Source: Paramecium pentaurelia (taxonomy: Eukaryota > Ciliophora > Oligohymenophorea > Peniculida > Parameciidae). Taken from it: a DNA stretch of 64,000 nucleotides. The stretch lies in NCBI GenBank assembly GCA_905183005.1, contig CAJJDO010000039.1:315187-379186 (forward strand), given 5' to 3'. Below, piece by piece: positions 10,755-22,622 of this stretch. Within the stretch, counting starts at the first letter, position 1. The number at the start of each line of letters is the position of its first letter. Below the pieces are notes generated by a model. The model was not told the origin of the DNA. It saw only the letters and a list, made by a program, of their open reading frames with translations, and ran no database searches. The position numbers and the translations under genes were made by a program.

Positions 10755-13532
10755 TCAATTCTCTTCTTCTTCTGGCATTAGTCTATCAAAATTAAATTTC
10801 TATTTAAGCTCTATCTCTATTGTAGTTGCTTAACTAGTAAGTTTATCTATTTCTTGTTGAATCTAATCAGCTTCCTCATATTATTCTTTCTCTAATTAAT
10901 ATTAACAATTACTTGAGCATGATCTGATACCTATTCTTCTAATTATTTCATTTATTATTGAAGATCCCAATATAATTATTTTTAATGCTCTATATAGTTT
11001 TATCTTTATTCTTCACTCATTTCAATAACATATTCTTATTATTATTATAATTACTCTTTCTCATTCAAATCTATAACTTATTCTATTTAATTATTTTCTA
11101 CTTGATTATATTATTCTTATGGATTTTCATTTTTATTAAGTTCTTCTTCTTGATCTTGATCTTGAATCTTATTTATATTATCATTGGAAACTTTTCGATT
11201 TGCATAAATTAAATTTTAATATTTATTTAATAATTGCCCTATCTCATTCTTTATCTAGATTTAATTATATTTATAATAATACATCTAATTCTAATTAAGA
11301 TAATCCAAAATAATCGATTTATGAAATCTCTTATAATTTTAATTCCAAAACAAAATATCTGCAGATTTCTGCATTTTATTATAATTATTGATATTGATGT
11401 TTTTTAGTCAAGAATGAATCTTCTATTTCATCAATTTCTTTTAGGATTTATGTATCAATATTTTGATTTTCTGATATTTTTTCTTCATATAAAGTAATCT
11501 ATTTTTAAGCATCTTTAATTTACTCATTAATTTGAGCAGCACCTTTAAAATTTTTATTTTAAACTAACTGAGCTTTGTCATCAATCATCTTAGGCAATTT
11601 TTTTTAAAGTTCACTTTTTTTATTAAGAATTTCATTTAATTAAGTTTATCCCAAATTCTTCTTGTAATTTAATTCATCAACCTATCTTTATACATATGAT
11701 AGTTCTTTTAATGCTTCATTGCTGGCTTTTTTAGCCTCTTAGTATTTTAAGGTAACATCAAATTCTTATTAACATTATTCAGGTACCATATTGGCTTTTC
11801 GAATAAGTTCGGTTCTTTTAACTTTAATTTCTTCCAATTATTATTATAAATATTCAAGTTTATTCTTATATTCATTTTATTATCTAAGATTATCTCCTTC
11901 AAGAATTTCAATCTAAGATCTTTCACTTGCTAAACTATTGAGTTCATCATTAAGTTTTGTTCTCTTATTTTATACTTTAATTAGTTATAAATTGAATTTT
12001 TATTGAACTTATTAAATTTTATCTTTAGTTTAAAGCAGATCATAATTCACCTTTTATAATTCATTTTTTTTTTGATTTATTAACTATAACAATTCAGCAA
12101 TCTCAGATTCTAAAGTTGATTTTTTATTAATTAATTATTCTTACTCAATTCTATATTCTTTAGTTTGATTATCCATAATTTGATTCAAGTGTTGTTCCTC
12201 TTCTGACAAATGTTTACTATCAATTTCAGTGTGAATTTATTAGATCTTCACTCTCTCATTTTCTTCTTCTATGTATTATTGTAATTTCTTAATTTAGGCT
12301 TAACCTTCAAACCTATATTAATCACTATACTTCATATGTAATTGTTCTATTTCTTCCAATTTTTATTCAATTTCTTAATAAAATTGATATTCTTGTCCTC
12401 TTATATTATCTTTCTCATCCTATAATTTATTATATTGTTGTTCTTTTTATTTAATTTAATTATCAATTTAAGTAATTGTTTCTTAAATTTATTTTAATTA
12501 TTATTCTATTTCCTCTGCTCTCTCAAATTATTCCTATTATACACAAACCTATTATTCTATAGACAATTGACTAAGATAACTATTATATTCTTATAGTTTT
12601 TATTAAAAAGAAATGATATGTTTTTCAATTTCCTATTAAGAAATGTAAATTTGAGCTTTCTTTTAATTAACTTCATTTTGAAAGTATTCCAATTCTTCCA
12701 TAATCATTTAATGGTTTTTCAAATAAGAATTATCTAATTGAGAATTAATGTGATTTTGATTTATTTGGTTTTTATTAATATAATTATTTTGTATTTATGA
12801 AGAATTTGACATGGTAGATTAAAATAATATTTATTATTATTATTATTAACTTTATTATTATGCTTACCATTAGGATTACGATTATTATTCAATTTCCTTA
12901 TCATTATTTTTAATTGAATTCTATAATTATACATTTTAATCATCATTAATAGTTTGTTATTTAGCTTATTGACTAGAGTAATTCTATTAAAAAGAGTACT
13001 CTTAAGTTTAATCCTATATTTTATTTACTTCTTATGTTTAATTTTAATCAATTTAAACTCCATAAATTATCTAACTTCCCACTTATTCTTACTATAATTC
13101 ATCTGTAGGAACAGGTTATTCAATTTTTTTTTTTTTTAAGAAACTGAAGCCAGTTGGTTTCTTTTTGACCTCTTCAACATTAATTTTAACCTCTATTTTC
13201 TATTCGACATTAATTTCTTCTTATGGAGTTGGTGTTTCCATTTAATTGAATTACTATTTATAAGCATCACTTTCTGGTTATAGGATATCAGAATTAGATT
13301 AAGCTTAATTTACCTATGTTTGAGGTTAGGGTTATTATTATTATTACACTTCTTAGGTTTGAGGAGGTGGTGCCTTTACTTTAAGACTTCCTTTGAACAT
13401 TGATCCTTTTGGAGCTGGTTGCTATTGAGGAACAACTTGAGGCTACTATACAACTTATTATTGTTATTAAATAGGTGGCGGAGGTGCTGTTTACTATTAA
13501 GTCTGCTCTTTTTTTTTAAACATTGAGAACAT
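10755..13532 (-). CDS. Long Q/P-rich coiled-coil protein, function unknown
   Basis: ATG at 13532 starts MFSMFKKKEQTQQQ. A Pro/Gln-rich head of about 250 residues follows, with the short basic repeats 'KGSMFKGSLKVKAPPP' and 'KKKPTGFSFLKKKK'. A long coiled coil then runs to TGA at 10755 (last residues LMPEEEEN). Many Gln codons are TAA/TAG, including a (TAA)6 run near 12828-12845. The minus frame stays open for about 2.7 kb apart from short introns. The three MF/FxF-Lys-rich motifs recur at intervals and could be docking sites. No catalytic domain is visible. A cytoskeletal, ciliary-transport or Golgi tether would all fit the architecture, and nothing in the sequence chooses between them. Confidence 0.7.
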
Positions 13533-13615
13533 TTTTAATTAATAATCGAATTATTAAGATCAAATTGATCTGCAATAATACTAAAGACAAATACTTTTAT
13601 AATAGGAATTCATAC

Positions 13616-14444
13616 ATGAAGATTAATTAAGAAAAATAATAAAAAGAATATACAATAAGAATATAGGTATTTGAATTAACAAAAATAATTAGAAATTAAA
13701 TATTTTTAGTGATATTAGAATAAGAAAAAAGATAATTCATAAAAAGCTTCAATATTATCTGATATATTCAATGAAATTGATGATCTAAACCCTTAAATTT
13801 ACAAGCCTGTAAAAAAGATACAAAAAAAGGAGGATATCTTTATTTATTTAGAAAATGTATAAGCCTCTTATACAATTTACTATGACTATAACGGTATTCT
13901 CTCCAAACGAATTTTAGATTACGATTATTATAAATAGAACCAACTTAAAATTAGCAATTTTCTGATTATTTAATTTATTAACTGAATGGACTCTCTTTTT
14001 GAAACCAACCTTCCCTTTAGTACGATACCTATTCAATAATATGGTCTAAATTAATTGACTCACTACTCCAGAAATCAATCTCTCCAAAAATCTGATTTCT
14101 CACCTTAATAAATGTTATTGGATTTAGGTGAGATGTGCAATGTAAGATATCTCCTCATTGAAAATCTAAAATATGGATGTGAAATCTCAGTGTTTGTAAG
14201 TGAATTCAAAAATGGTCCTTTTATATCAGTTCATAATAAAGAATTTTTTCCTTAGCATAAATAAAGAAGAATTAAATTATCAGCACTTCCATGCAGATAT
14301 ATCAGAATCCTAATCCATAAAGGAGTGCACATCTAAACAAATTAAATCAAATTGATTGGTTCCACAAATGAAAGGCTAGCAGAAGAGGGATACTTTAATG
14401 ATTTTAAATTATTAGTGACAAATCCATCTAGAATTATGTATTGA
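13616..14444 (+). CDS. Hypothetical protein with beta-rich C-terminal domain; in-frame TGA
   Basis: Two reading segments lie in the same frame, separated by one TGA at 13983-13985 that is directly followed by ATG. The first includes 'SYTIYYDYNGILSKRILDYD'. The second starts MDSLFETNLPFSTIPIQQYG and contains 'LLIENLKYGCEISVFVSEFK' and 'RRIKLSALPCRYIRILIHKG', a beta-sandwich-like pattern reminiscent of discoidin/galactose-binding folds. It ends at TGA 14442. The start at 13616 needs an intron near 13670-13730 whose boundaries could not be fixed. No intron was found that removes the internal TGA. Either the two halves are separate short ORFs or the gene is interrupted by a stop or a sequencing error. 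The family is unknown. Confidence 0.5.
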
Positions 14445-15087
14445 TTTTTTTTTATGTTTATTTTATTTTATTATTTAAACTTCTTTATTCTATCCATAAG
14501 CTGATACTCAGAAACTTTGAAGATAATACTATAATATATTATATTATAAAATTTTTATTATTTATTTATTATAAAATGAAATCTCAAAATTACATTAAAC
14601 TTATTAATTTTATACCAATTTTTCTAAGCCTAGCAAAAATGTCAAAGTAAAAATTCAATATTTTTTAAATATATATCAAAATAATATATTCTAATATGGA
14701 AAGATAATCTTTTCATAATGATAATTGAGATTATTTTAAAACATAGAAATAACTATCCTTATCTTATATACTCAAAAGTCAGAAATTAATTTATATTCAT
14801 ATTTTCTTATTAAAAAGCCTAAAGAATAATAGAAAATAAAATTACCAAATTTAATATTTATTTTCTTAATAATTTAATGATCACTTAAGATTTTCACCAT
14901 TTACAACAAATTAAGGTTTAAGATGATAAACAAGTATATAATAAAATAATAAATTAGCAGTAATAATCTCCATAAATAGTTGCAATTAATTTTAATCTTC
15001 ATGATTAATACTAACCTGAAATAATGTATATAATATAATATTATTTGTTCAAGAAACAATACATATATTATTTAAGCCTTTTTTAAA
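14445..15087. other. AT-rich spacer, no gene seen
   Basis: About 640 bases between two plus-strand genes. Only short T-rich and A-rich frames are present; the ATG-started frame at 14441-14650 is low-complexity and overlaps the end of the preceding gene, so it was not called. Confidence 0.45.
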
Positions 15088-16618
15088 ATGATTATTTAAA
15101 AAAAGAAATATTAGATTTTGAGAGCACAGGCATTAAAAAGAAGAAAAGCATTTGAAGAACTAATTTAAACTGAAGAGTCTTATATGACTGATATGACAAT
15201 AATTATTGAAAAAGTAGTTAAAATAGTTGAAGAACGATAGATTTTACCCTAAAATCAAATATAAAAAGCCTTTAGTAATATAAAATAAATATATGATTTA
15301 AATAGTGCATTTCTCAAAGATTTATAAAGTATACATAATTTTTCTATAATTAGACAAATTAGGAATCTATAGAGATAACGCATGTATTAGTCATTTATTG
15401 TAAAAGTATATCCCTTTTTTTAAGATATATTTTCAATATTTATAAGAGTTTAAGATAGATTAAATTATAATATTAAGAAATGAATACTAAGATTTTGGTG
15501 AATTTTTGACTTTTTTGGAAGAATCATTTATTTTTAAAGGAGGAGATCTTAATTCATTTTTAATCAAACCTGTATAAAGATTACCTAGATATTCTTTATT
15601 GTTAACAAGCATTTTAAAGTACACTTGGAAGGATCATCCTGATTATAGTGATTTAAAGTAAACTTTAAATTCCTTTGCTTTGCTTACATAAGATATTGAT
15701 TTACGAATTACTAAGTAAGCATATTAATCATATAAATTATTTTAGTATTCTTAAAAATTAAGTCCTTTTTGAATTATAGTATAAATTTTTTAATCTAATT
15801 AATGTGCAAATTGTGGAATCCACAAGAAAATTTATATTAAAAGAGAGTTTAAATGAAGATGTTAATTTATATTTATGTAATGATCTATTTTTAATTACAT
15901 AAATGAACGAATAAACATTAAATAAAGAGAAATTGATAACATATAGCTTTTTTACTAAAGATACTCATATTCTAATTAATTAAAAATCTAGTTGTTCATT
16001 AATTATATTAGGAATATAAATGCATTTAACTATGTTCAAATGCAAAGATGATGAATAAAAATTAAGAATAAAATAAAAATTTGATTCAATAATCGCCGAC
16101 CTTAAGAATAATCAATCCATATAATAGTCTTTACCAAGATAAATATTTTAAAATTATCATCCTATTTAAGTAGAAATACTATCAATAACCAGAGGATAGG
16201 AACTTTTGAAAACATATGCATAGTACAATATAAGTGTAATTGAATTTATTTTAATAATTAGATTAGAAATTAATTCTACATTTATAAAACGTAAACTAGG
16301 CATAAATTTCTATTGAAAATGGAGAAAATGCTTAAAATTGAGTATAAAAAATTATCAGAATCACATTTACAACCTAATTTAATAATTTAAAATTGGATTG
16401 AGGATAGATTAAATAAAGAATTAAATGAAGAAAGAAAAGTTATTGTTAAAGACTTTTTAGAGACATTGTTAAATTCTCATTTAGTAAAATCTAAGCCTGA
16501 ATATTTTCTTCGAAAACTTAGATTACCTCTTAATTTCTACAATAGAGAACCACCAAAATAGAAAATTAGAAATAAATTACAGTAAATAGAAGGGCTTAAA
16601 TGGAATAAATTAATTTGA
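15088..16618 (+). CDS. Rho guanine-nucleotide exchange factor (DH domain)
   Basis: Activates Rho-type small GTPases by GDP release. After MIIQKKKYQILRAQALKRRK comes a DH-domain start, 'AFEELIQTEESYMTDM'. Next come 'FPFFQDIFSIYK', 'FLTFLEESFIFKGGDLNSFL' and the strongly conserved CR3 helix 'KPVQRLPRYSLLLTSILKYT'. The region after about residue 250 ('VNLYLCNDLFLITQMNEQ') is in the position and style of the PH domain that normally follows DH. Several short introns are needed in the middle (for example near 15395 and 15715). The C-terminus is helical and ends NKLI before TGA 16616. Which Rho protein it acts on cannot be told. It stands alone, with short spacers on both sides. Confidence 0.85.
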
Positions 16619-16835
16619 TTTATTATATTTTGTTTTTTCTTTCCCGACAGGGTAAAATAATAATAATAATTAATATAGAAATAATAAAAATGAATTTATA
16701 TAAATATATTGATTTAAATAATTTTTATCTTAATTTTAGAAATAAAATTTTAATGGTTGCAACTTGATTTTTTGAGGAATACAATAATGATTATTAGATT
16801 ATGATAAATACATAATATTGTTTACAAAATCACAA

Positions 16836-17746
16836 TCAGTAATTGCTTTTGTTCTACATGAATGACAATTAAAGTTCTAAATTGCCTTAAGCAATAGATC
16901 TTTAATATTTGGATGACATAAATTCACATTATTATCTGTGATAATTGGTTGTATGATGACAATTCTATTGTTGGAAATATTGAGTAGCAAAATGATGAAA
17001 CTTAGATAATGATTAAAAAATTACTTTAATTTCCAATGATTAATCTAAACAATGAGATTCATTTATAATGAAATGTTCATAATAAATCTCATCTTTTGTG
17101 TTCATGAAAAGAGTCATAGCACATCTTTTTTAAGCTTCTGAAAATATATTCTTTTCAATTTGACTATAGACTTATTCAAGTTCTTCATAATCTTAAGTAT
17201 GTTGTGCATATTTGCATAGTCCTTCTAGGTATTAATCACTTAAAGTTCCTTTAAAAGATTTAACAATCTATGATAGAAATAAATAAATATACATCCAAAT
17301 ATTTTTTAAGGTAAGCTATGTTTTCAGAATCAAATTACCAAATTTCATAAAAGTGATTGGCAGCTTTTTCTAGAAGACTTAATCTTAACGAAGAATATTT
17401 TATTTAATTTCTGTTATTTTACTTTTTCATTACTAAAATATTAAACATCTATCATACCTTTATTTATTAGTTAGAGCTAATAATCTACTAATTAAATGGT
17501 TTATTCCATTATTTAGAAGTACTCTGTTTCTGATTGTGGCTTTAAACTTTAACACTTCTACTCAAGCATTTGAAGAATTTCATTATTGTTTTTTATCTGC
17601 ATTTCTTATGAGTGAGTTTGATTGAGACACTAATTTTTATTTATAGAGGAAGCTAAGAATGAAGTTTATTGAAGTAGTGTCTCTTTGCAAGTATTGAGCT
17701 TCAATAGTATATTCTTCAGACTTAGTATTTAAACAAACTTAACCAT
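16836..17746 (-). CDS. Helical hypothetical protein
   Basis: The minus-strand reading from ATG 17746 to TGA 16836 uses introns near 17433-17457 (25 nt) and 17277-17301 (25 nt), and possibly a 24-nt one near 17015. It gives roughly 280 residues, mostly helical. Recognisable pieces are 'QKCQSLKPQSETEYFQIMEQ', 'LRLSLLEKAANHFYEIWQFD' and 'SEAQKRCAMTLFMNTKDEIY'. The start is uncertain because a second frame is also open over the first 150 bases. His, Cys and Gln are frequent near the C-terminus ('QYFQQQNCHHTTNYHRQQC'). No family is recognised. Confidence 0.5.
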
Positions 17747-17982
17747 TATTATATGATTGTATATCAATTAATTTTCAAAAATAAATATATGAGAATGTTA
17801 CAAAGTTAATTTTTCTCTTTAAATATATAAATAGTTGATAGTTAGTTACTCATATCATTCTATAAATGATGCATTAAATAATTATTAATAATAATAAAAT
17901 ATTATTTATTGTAAAAAATAATAACTCATTTTTTATATTAAAAATAATACTTATTGAATATTTTGCTTTTGTGTTAAATTAT

Positions 17983-18437
17983 AAAATTGATTAAATCTAA
18001 TAGAGAATAAACAATCAAAAATTTTGATTCATTTCTACAATTGATTTTATCTTTTTTAAAAATAAGATATTCATTTATTGATGATGAATAATTCAAAGAA
18101 TTAGTAATTGAATTTATCAATACTCAGAAATGAACTGAATTAGCTATTATGGTTTTTAGAAATTACAATAATACACTACCTGGCGTTTCTGATATATAAT
18201 ATCAAAAAAAAACATCAATTGAGAATAGCATATATTTAAATCTAAGGTATTCTTGAGAAGACTGAAGTATAGAATAAAGTTTAATAATTAGATAAAAATT
18301 TAACAAAGGCAGTAAGTAAGTGCAGATGATAAGAAAACCTAAGCTATTTAGATTTGAAAGACCAATTAAAAGAATTTTACTTGTTACAATTAATTTATTG
18401 TAATATCTTAGGTTATTATTTATTTTTTTTTATTATT
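17983..18437 (+). pseudogene. Small unknown gene or gene remnant
   Basis: Coding-like segments on the plus strand include 'SFIDDEQFKELVIEFINTQK', interrupted by TGA, and 'LRIAYIQIQGILEKTEVQNK' followed by 'DLKDQLKEFYLLQLIYCNI' in shifted frames. Candidate introns (about 40 nt near 18092 and 18312) would be longer than usual here. No start codon was fixed and no family is recognised. A decaying duplicate explains it best; a real gene with atypical introns is the alternative. Confidence 0.3.
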
Positions 18438-18628
18438 GAATGATAAATTTTATATAAAGTATTAAATTACTTAATTTTTAAAGAGTTTTTTTAACAGCCA
18501 TTAGAATAAATACAAATAAAATGCTTACAGATTTTCAAAATAATGAAAAGAATATTTTATGAATTTGAATATATTTTTATGAAAATAAAAATATAATGTT
18601 ATCTGTTTCTTCATATTTAAGTATGCGA

Positions 18629-20717
18629 TCATTTTTTAAGGGAAAATAGTTTACCAATAAATCCTGAATTACTATTAAAGTAGTACATTCCTGCCATAAC
18701 TAATAACAAAACAAACATCTAAATAAAAATTATATTTACTTGCATCCAAAATTCTGATGAGAACAGAGTTTTCTTTAAAAAAGAAGATTGCTATTTTGGT
18801 TTAACAGGTTCAGGATTTTATTTTAAATATTCTTCTCTATTTCTTTCCTCTTGTTCTTTCTTCTTTTTAAAGTAATCATTCATTGCATATTCAAAAACCT
18901 TATTTTAGATATATATATAATAATACTTCAAAGTTGAATTTGCCTTATCCGAAAAGTTCTGTAACTTATTCTCTACAAATTCGAATAAATCTTCTAATAT
19001 ATTTCTTATCAGAAAAATTGATTTAATATTTTTAAGTTAATTCTTAGAGTTATTCATCATTATCATAATTAATGAAATCTTAATTCATAAAAAATGACAT
19101 TGTTTGAACAGTCTCTAATAATCTTTAAAGTTCAGATTTTGCTATCTTTACTTAATCATATTTCTTTTATTCCTATAATAATTAATTGAAATTTATACTG
19201 CATAGAATTCAATAATTCTATAATATTTGTTCACCATTTCTTTAACAATTTCGTATTCCTAATGTTCTTAAGTTAATTAAGGCATGCATAATCGATATAA
19301 GAATTATTTTTATGTTTCACTTTATTATTGAATCATATCTTCTTAATCAATAACATCTGTTACTCCTTCTTCATATGGAACTTTACCATCTTCAATCATT
19401 TCTTATTCAATTTCATCAATTTCTTTTGCTCTTTAAAATACAGGCTCAATTTAATCAATAATCCATTATCTCTTCTTTTTTAATGCTTCCATAACTTTAT
19501 GAGCATGTTCAACATAAATTTCTTTGGCATTTTCCAAGCCCATTAATTTAAGTATTCCTGGACCTTATTTGAAGATATTTTCAACATTAGATAAATTTAT
19601 AGCTTTTTCAATTAATTCCTTAGCTTTAATCAAGTCTTTATAAGTTGACCATTTATCATAGAGTATGGCTTGAGAATACCTAAATAGATATTAAGAATTC
19701 TCTTTTTGTATTTGACCAGCATCATCTAAGATTTTCTTAGCTAAATCAAAGTGAGACATTTTCATGTAACAGACTGACATATTCAAATATAGACCATACA
19801 TAATAGAATTACACATCTCTTTATCAGCTTCATCCTTAATTTATGAATAGACTTAATACTTCAATCTGTTCAACCCCTCTATATTTAACATTTTCATCTG
19901 TATATATTGTCATCAATGATTTATATTATTTTTTAAATTCTTTTTGTTCTTTCCTATACTATTTAGCAGATTTTTTCATATCTTCAAACTCTTTTTTTTC
20001 TTTATCAGTCAAATTTGTTGTGTCTTATATAGTTTGTTCATCTTCACTGTCTTCTTCAGGTGGTTCAACTACTTCCAAATATCTAAAACAACCAAGTGCT
20101 CTTTCATAATATCGAATTGCTTCTTCATACTCTTATTTTTATAATAATTTGTTTCCTTTTGTATTTAATATATTAATTACCCTTTTCTCTAAATTTATCA
20201 TAAACAAAAAATCTTTAAGCAACTTCGCATTATCTCAACTTTTTTGTATTTTCATCATCATGAAATAAAGTACTTTTTAAATAAATAGGATAAGAATCGA
20301 ATATTTTTCTTCTGTCTTTGATTGGACCTATATGGACAATTGTTATGAACTCTTACCTTTTTTTACTTCTTTAGAATCGAAAGCAAGCATCCATAATCCT
20401 CTTGTATCTAGAAGATAATTAAGTGGACTTATGTAATAAGTGTCATATTATTCTTCAAGATGAGCAAGAGGCGGATTTCTTTTTTTTTCACTTGACATAA
20501 AAGGACATCCACCTTTAGGTTGTTTTTCTTTCTTTTCTTTCTTCTTCTCTGCACTTCCATCAGTTATTTTGATTTCAGGTTATTACTACATTTCTTAGAA
20601 TGGACACTTTGATTTGTCTGTATATTTTTCATGGCCTTTTGGTGGTTTCATTGCATCAGAAAAAGGACAGGAACCAATTTCAATATCTTTTTTCTAAGAA
20701 CCTTGATTTCCTTACAT
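18629..20717 (-). CDS. Tail-anchored TPR protein with three CPF motifs
   Basis: From ATG 20717 (MQGNQGSQKKDIEIGSCPFS) the first 110 residues hold three Cys-Pro-Phe motifs: 'GSCPFSDAMKPP', 'SKCPFQEM' and 'GGCPFMSSEKKR'. A central TPR-like region follows: 'KQEYEEAIRYYERALGCFRY' after 'KGNKLL', then 'LYLNMSVCYMKMSHFDLAKK' and 'AKELIEKAINLSNVEN'. A Glu-rich helix comes next. A single C-terminal hydrophobic segment ('MFVLLLVMAGMYYF') ends in a short basic tail, GKLFSLKK, before TGA 18629. The layout resembles FKBP8/AIP-type tail-anchored TPR co-chaperones of ER or outer mitochondrial membrane, but no peptidyl-prolyl isomerase domain is visible. Introns include one of 29 nt near 20327-20355. CP motifs can be heme-regulatory sites; that role here is only a guess. 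Confidence 0.75.
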
Positions 20718-20784
20718 TCAATTCAAATATTTTTTAATTATTTATTTATAAGAGGGAGTTCTTGAATTAAATAAAATTATTTAT

Positions 20785-22223
20785 TCATTGATCCATGTCA
20801 ATCATTTTCAAAACTGTTCTAACATGTTCATTGTCATCATTATTTTATTTTTCATCTACTACTGAATTTGATTTCTTTCTCATTAGATCTTTCAAATCTT
20901 TCAATTCATCTGAATCTAAAAATTACTTAAAAATATATTTACCTGTTCTTTCTTATATTGAAATTAAAGTAGTTTGATAATGCTATCCTTTGACATTTTA
21001 TTTACCTTCATCAGAATCCTGATCATATTAAAAACTATTTTATAAATTATGTCCTAGCCAATGCTAATCACTACTACTACATGGTTTTTAATAACTAAGT
21101 GTGCTACTACCATTTCTTTAAGAAGTTAACAAACTTTGATCTCTGACTTTAAATGTATTTTAAACTATTCGATTTCTAGGAACTATCTTAAATACTCTAA
21201 ATTATGATAATTGATCAATTTATCTATTAAGTTTAATTGATTCTATACCTTTTTTCTTAATTATTATGATAAAATGAACAATCAGTTTTTGAACAGTTTT
21301 AATTTATACATTATTTTGTTCTAAATAACATTGGATGATATTCTAATTCTTTCCAACCATGGCATTTTCCACAATTGAAACCATCTTAACAACCATTATA
21401 ATATTCTAAAATATATTCAGCTGTATTCCAACTTGGACATGGAATTGGATGATACTAATAAATTTAAGGTTTCCTTCTAAAGTCTTGCCAATTATGAGCA
21501 TAAACACAAAGTGATTTATCATGTTGTGTGAGATTGAAAGGACACCAAACTGTTTTGTAATAGAACATAAAGAAATCATCATCATATTCAAGGTTATGGA
21601 TTAATTCTATAACAATATCTGTTTCAGAATGTGCGAAAGAGCAAAATTTTCCATAATCACATTAAGAAATATTATGAGGATAGTAGGAACAGAATTTTGT
21701 CTTATAATTATCGGCTCTATATAGTTACTCTACTCGATTGTGGGCTTTATTGCAATTATCCGCATATGGACATTGTTGATTGTTTTCTATGAATGTACAT
21801 AATTCAGCTGAATACTAGACATTAATTCTAATTATATATTCCAATTAATACCTCTTTCGATCTTTAGTATTGTGATAAAAAGGACAATGTTTATGACTAT
21901 GATTACCAGGTATTTTGCAAGGTTGAATTTTAAAGAAATTTAGATCTAAATGTTCTACTTAATAACAAGACTAAATTGGTTATGAAAAATTCAAATTATA
22001 ATGGGTTACATCAGTTGTATCTATTATAAAATATTTTTTAAGTACCTGTATCACTCAATTTAGCATTTCTTTCTGATTTTTGAGTACTGTTCATACTTAA
22101 CATTCCTTTTGGTACTTGCGGCATTTGGAGCTATTGAGACCGACAATTTCGGTTATTGTTCTACTTATCTCCATTATTGTATCTCTTTAAAGCTTTTCTT
22201 AATTGGTCTTATGGATTATGCAT
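20785..22223 (-). CDS. CCCH zinc-finger protein, Unkempt/plant-TZF-like
   Basis: Begins MHNPQDQLRKALKRYNNGDK (ATG 22223) with a 25-nt intron near 22014-22038. It has at least five Cys/His-rich fingers: 'CKIPGNHSHKHCPFYH', 'CTFIENNQQCPYADNCNKAH', 'FCSYYPHN' followed by 'CDYGKFCSFAH', 'CPFNLTQHDKSLCVYAH', and 'GCQDGFNCGKCHGWKELEYH' followed by 'PMLFRTKQC'. The last combination, a finger followed by a His-Pro-x-x-(F/Y)-(R)-T-x-x-C joint, is the signature of plant tandem CCCH proteins and animal Unkempt, which bind mRNA. The tail is Ser/Asp-rich and ends KMIDMDQ at TGA 20785. It lies 68 bases upstream of, and in the same direction as, the tail-anchored TPR gene. A role in mRNA control is inferred from the family. 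Confidence 0.85.
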
Positions 22224-22622
22224 TATTTATTTATTAATTTTTCAATGACGATTTCTTATATTTATATTAAATCATGACATGTAACATTTTTTAATGATGA
22301 TTCAATAAAATTATTTACGATTAGTATTTCTCAGAATTCATAGAGCATATAATCAAATGATTAACTATATTGACTTATTTTTCTATATTCTTTCTACATA
22401 GATTATTTAGATTAATTTAGACTATCAATCTTAAACTTAAATGTACTTCAATCTATTACAATCAACTAACCTATATCAATAATTAAACATGATTATATAT
22501 ATACTAAATGCATTCTTTATCTAACTATTCAAAACAATTAAAATCTCTCATATGAATATTTATATAGCAGTTAACAATTGAGTGTATAATTTCATTAATT
22601 TCAAATTCAAATTTAACAAAAC

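Noticed and set aside
12761..12946. A standard-code Asn-rich minus ORF.
   Set aside because: It is another register of the Gln-rich coiled-coil gene, whose true frame reads the same run as poly-Gln.
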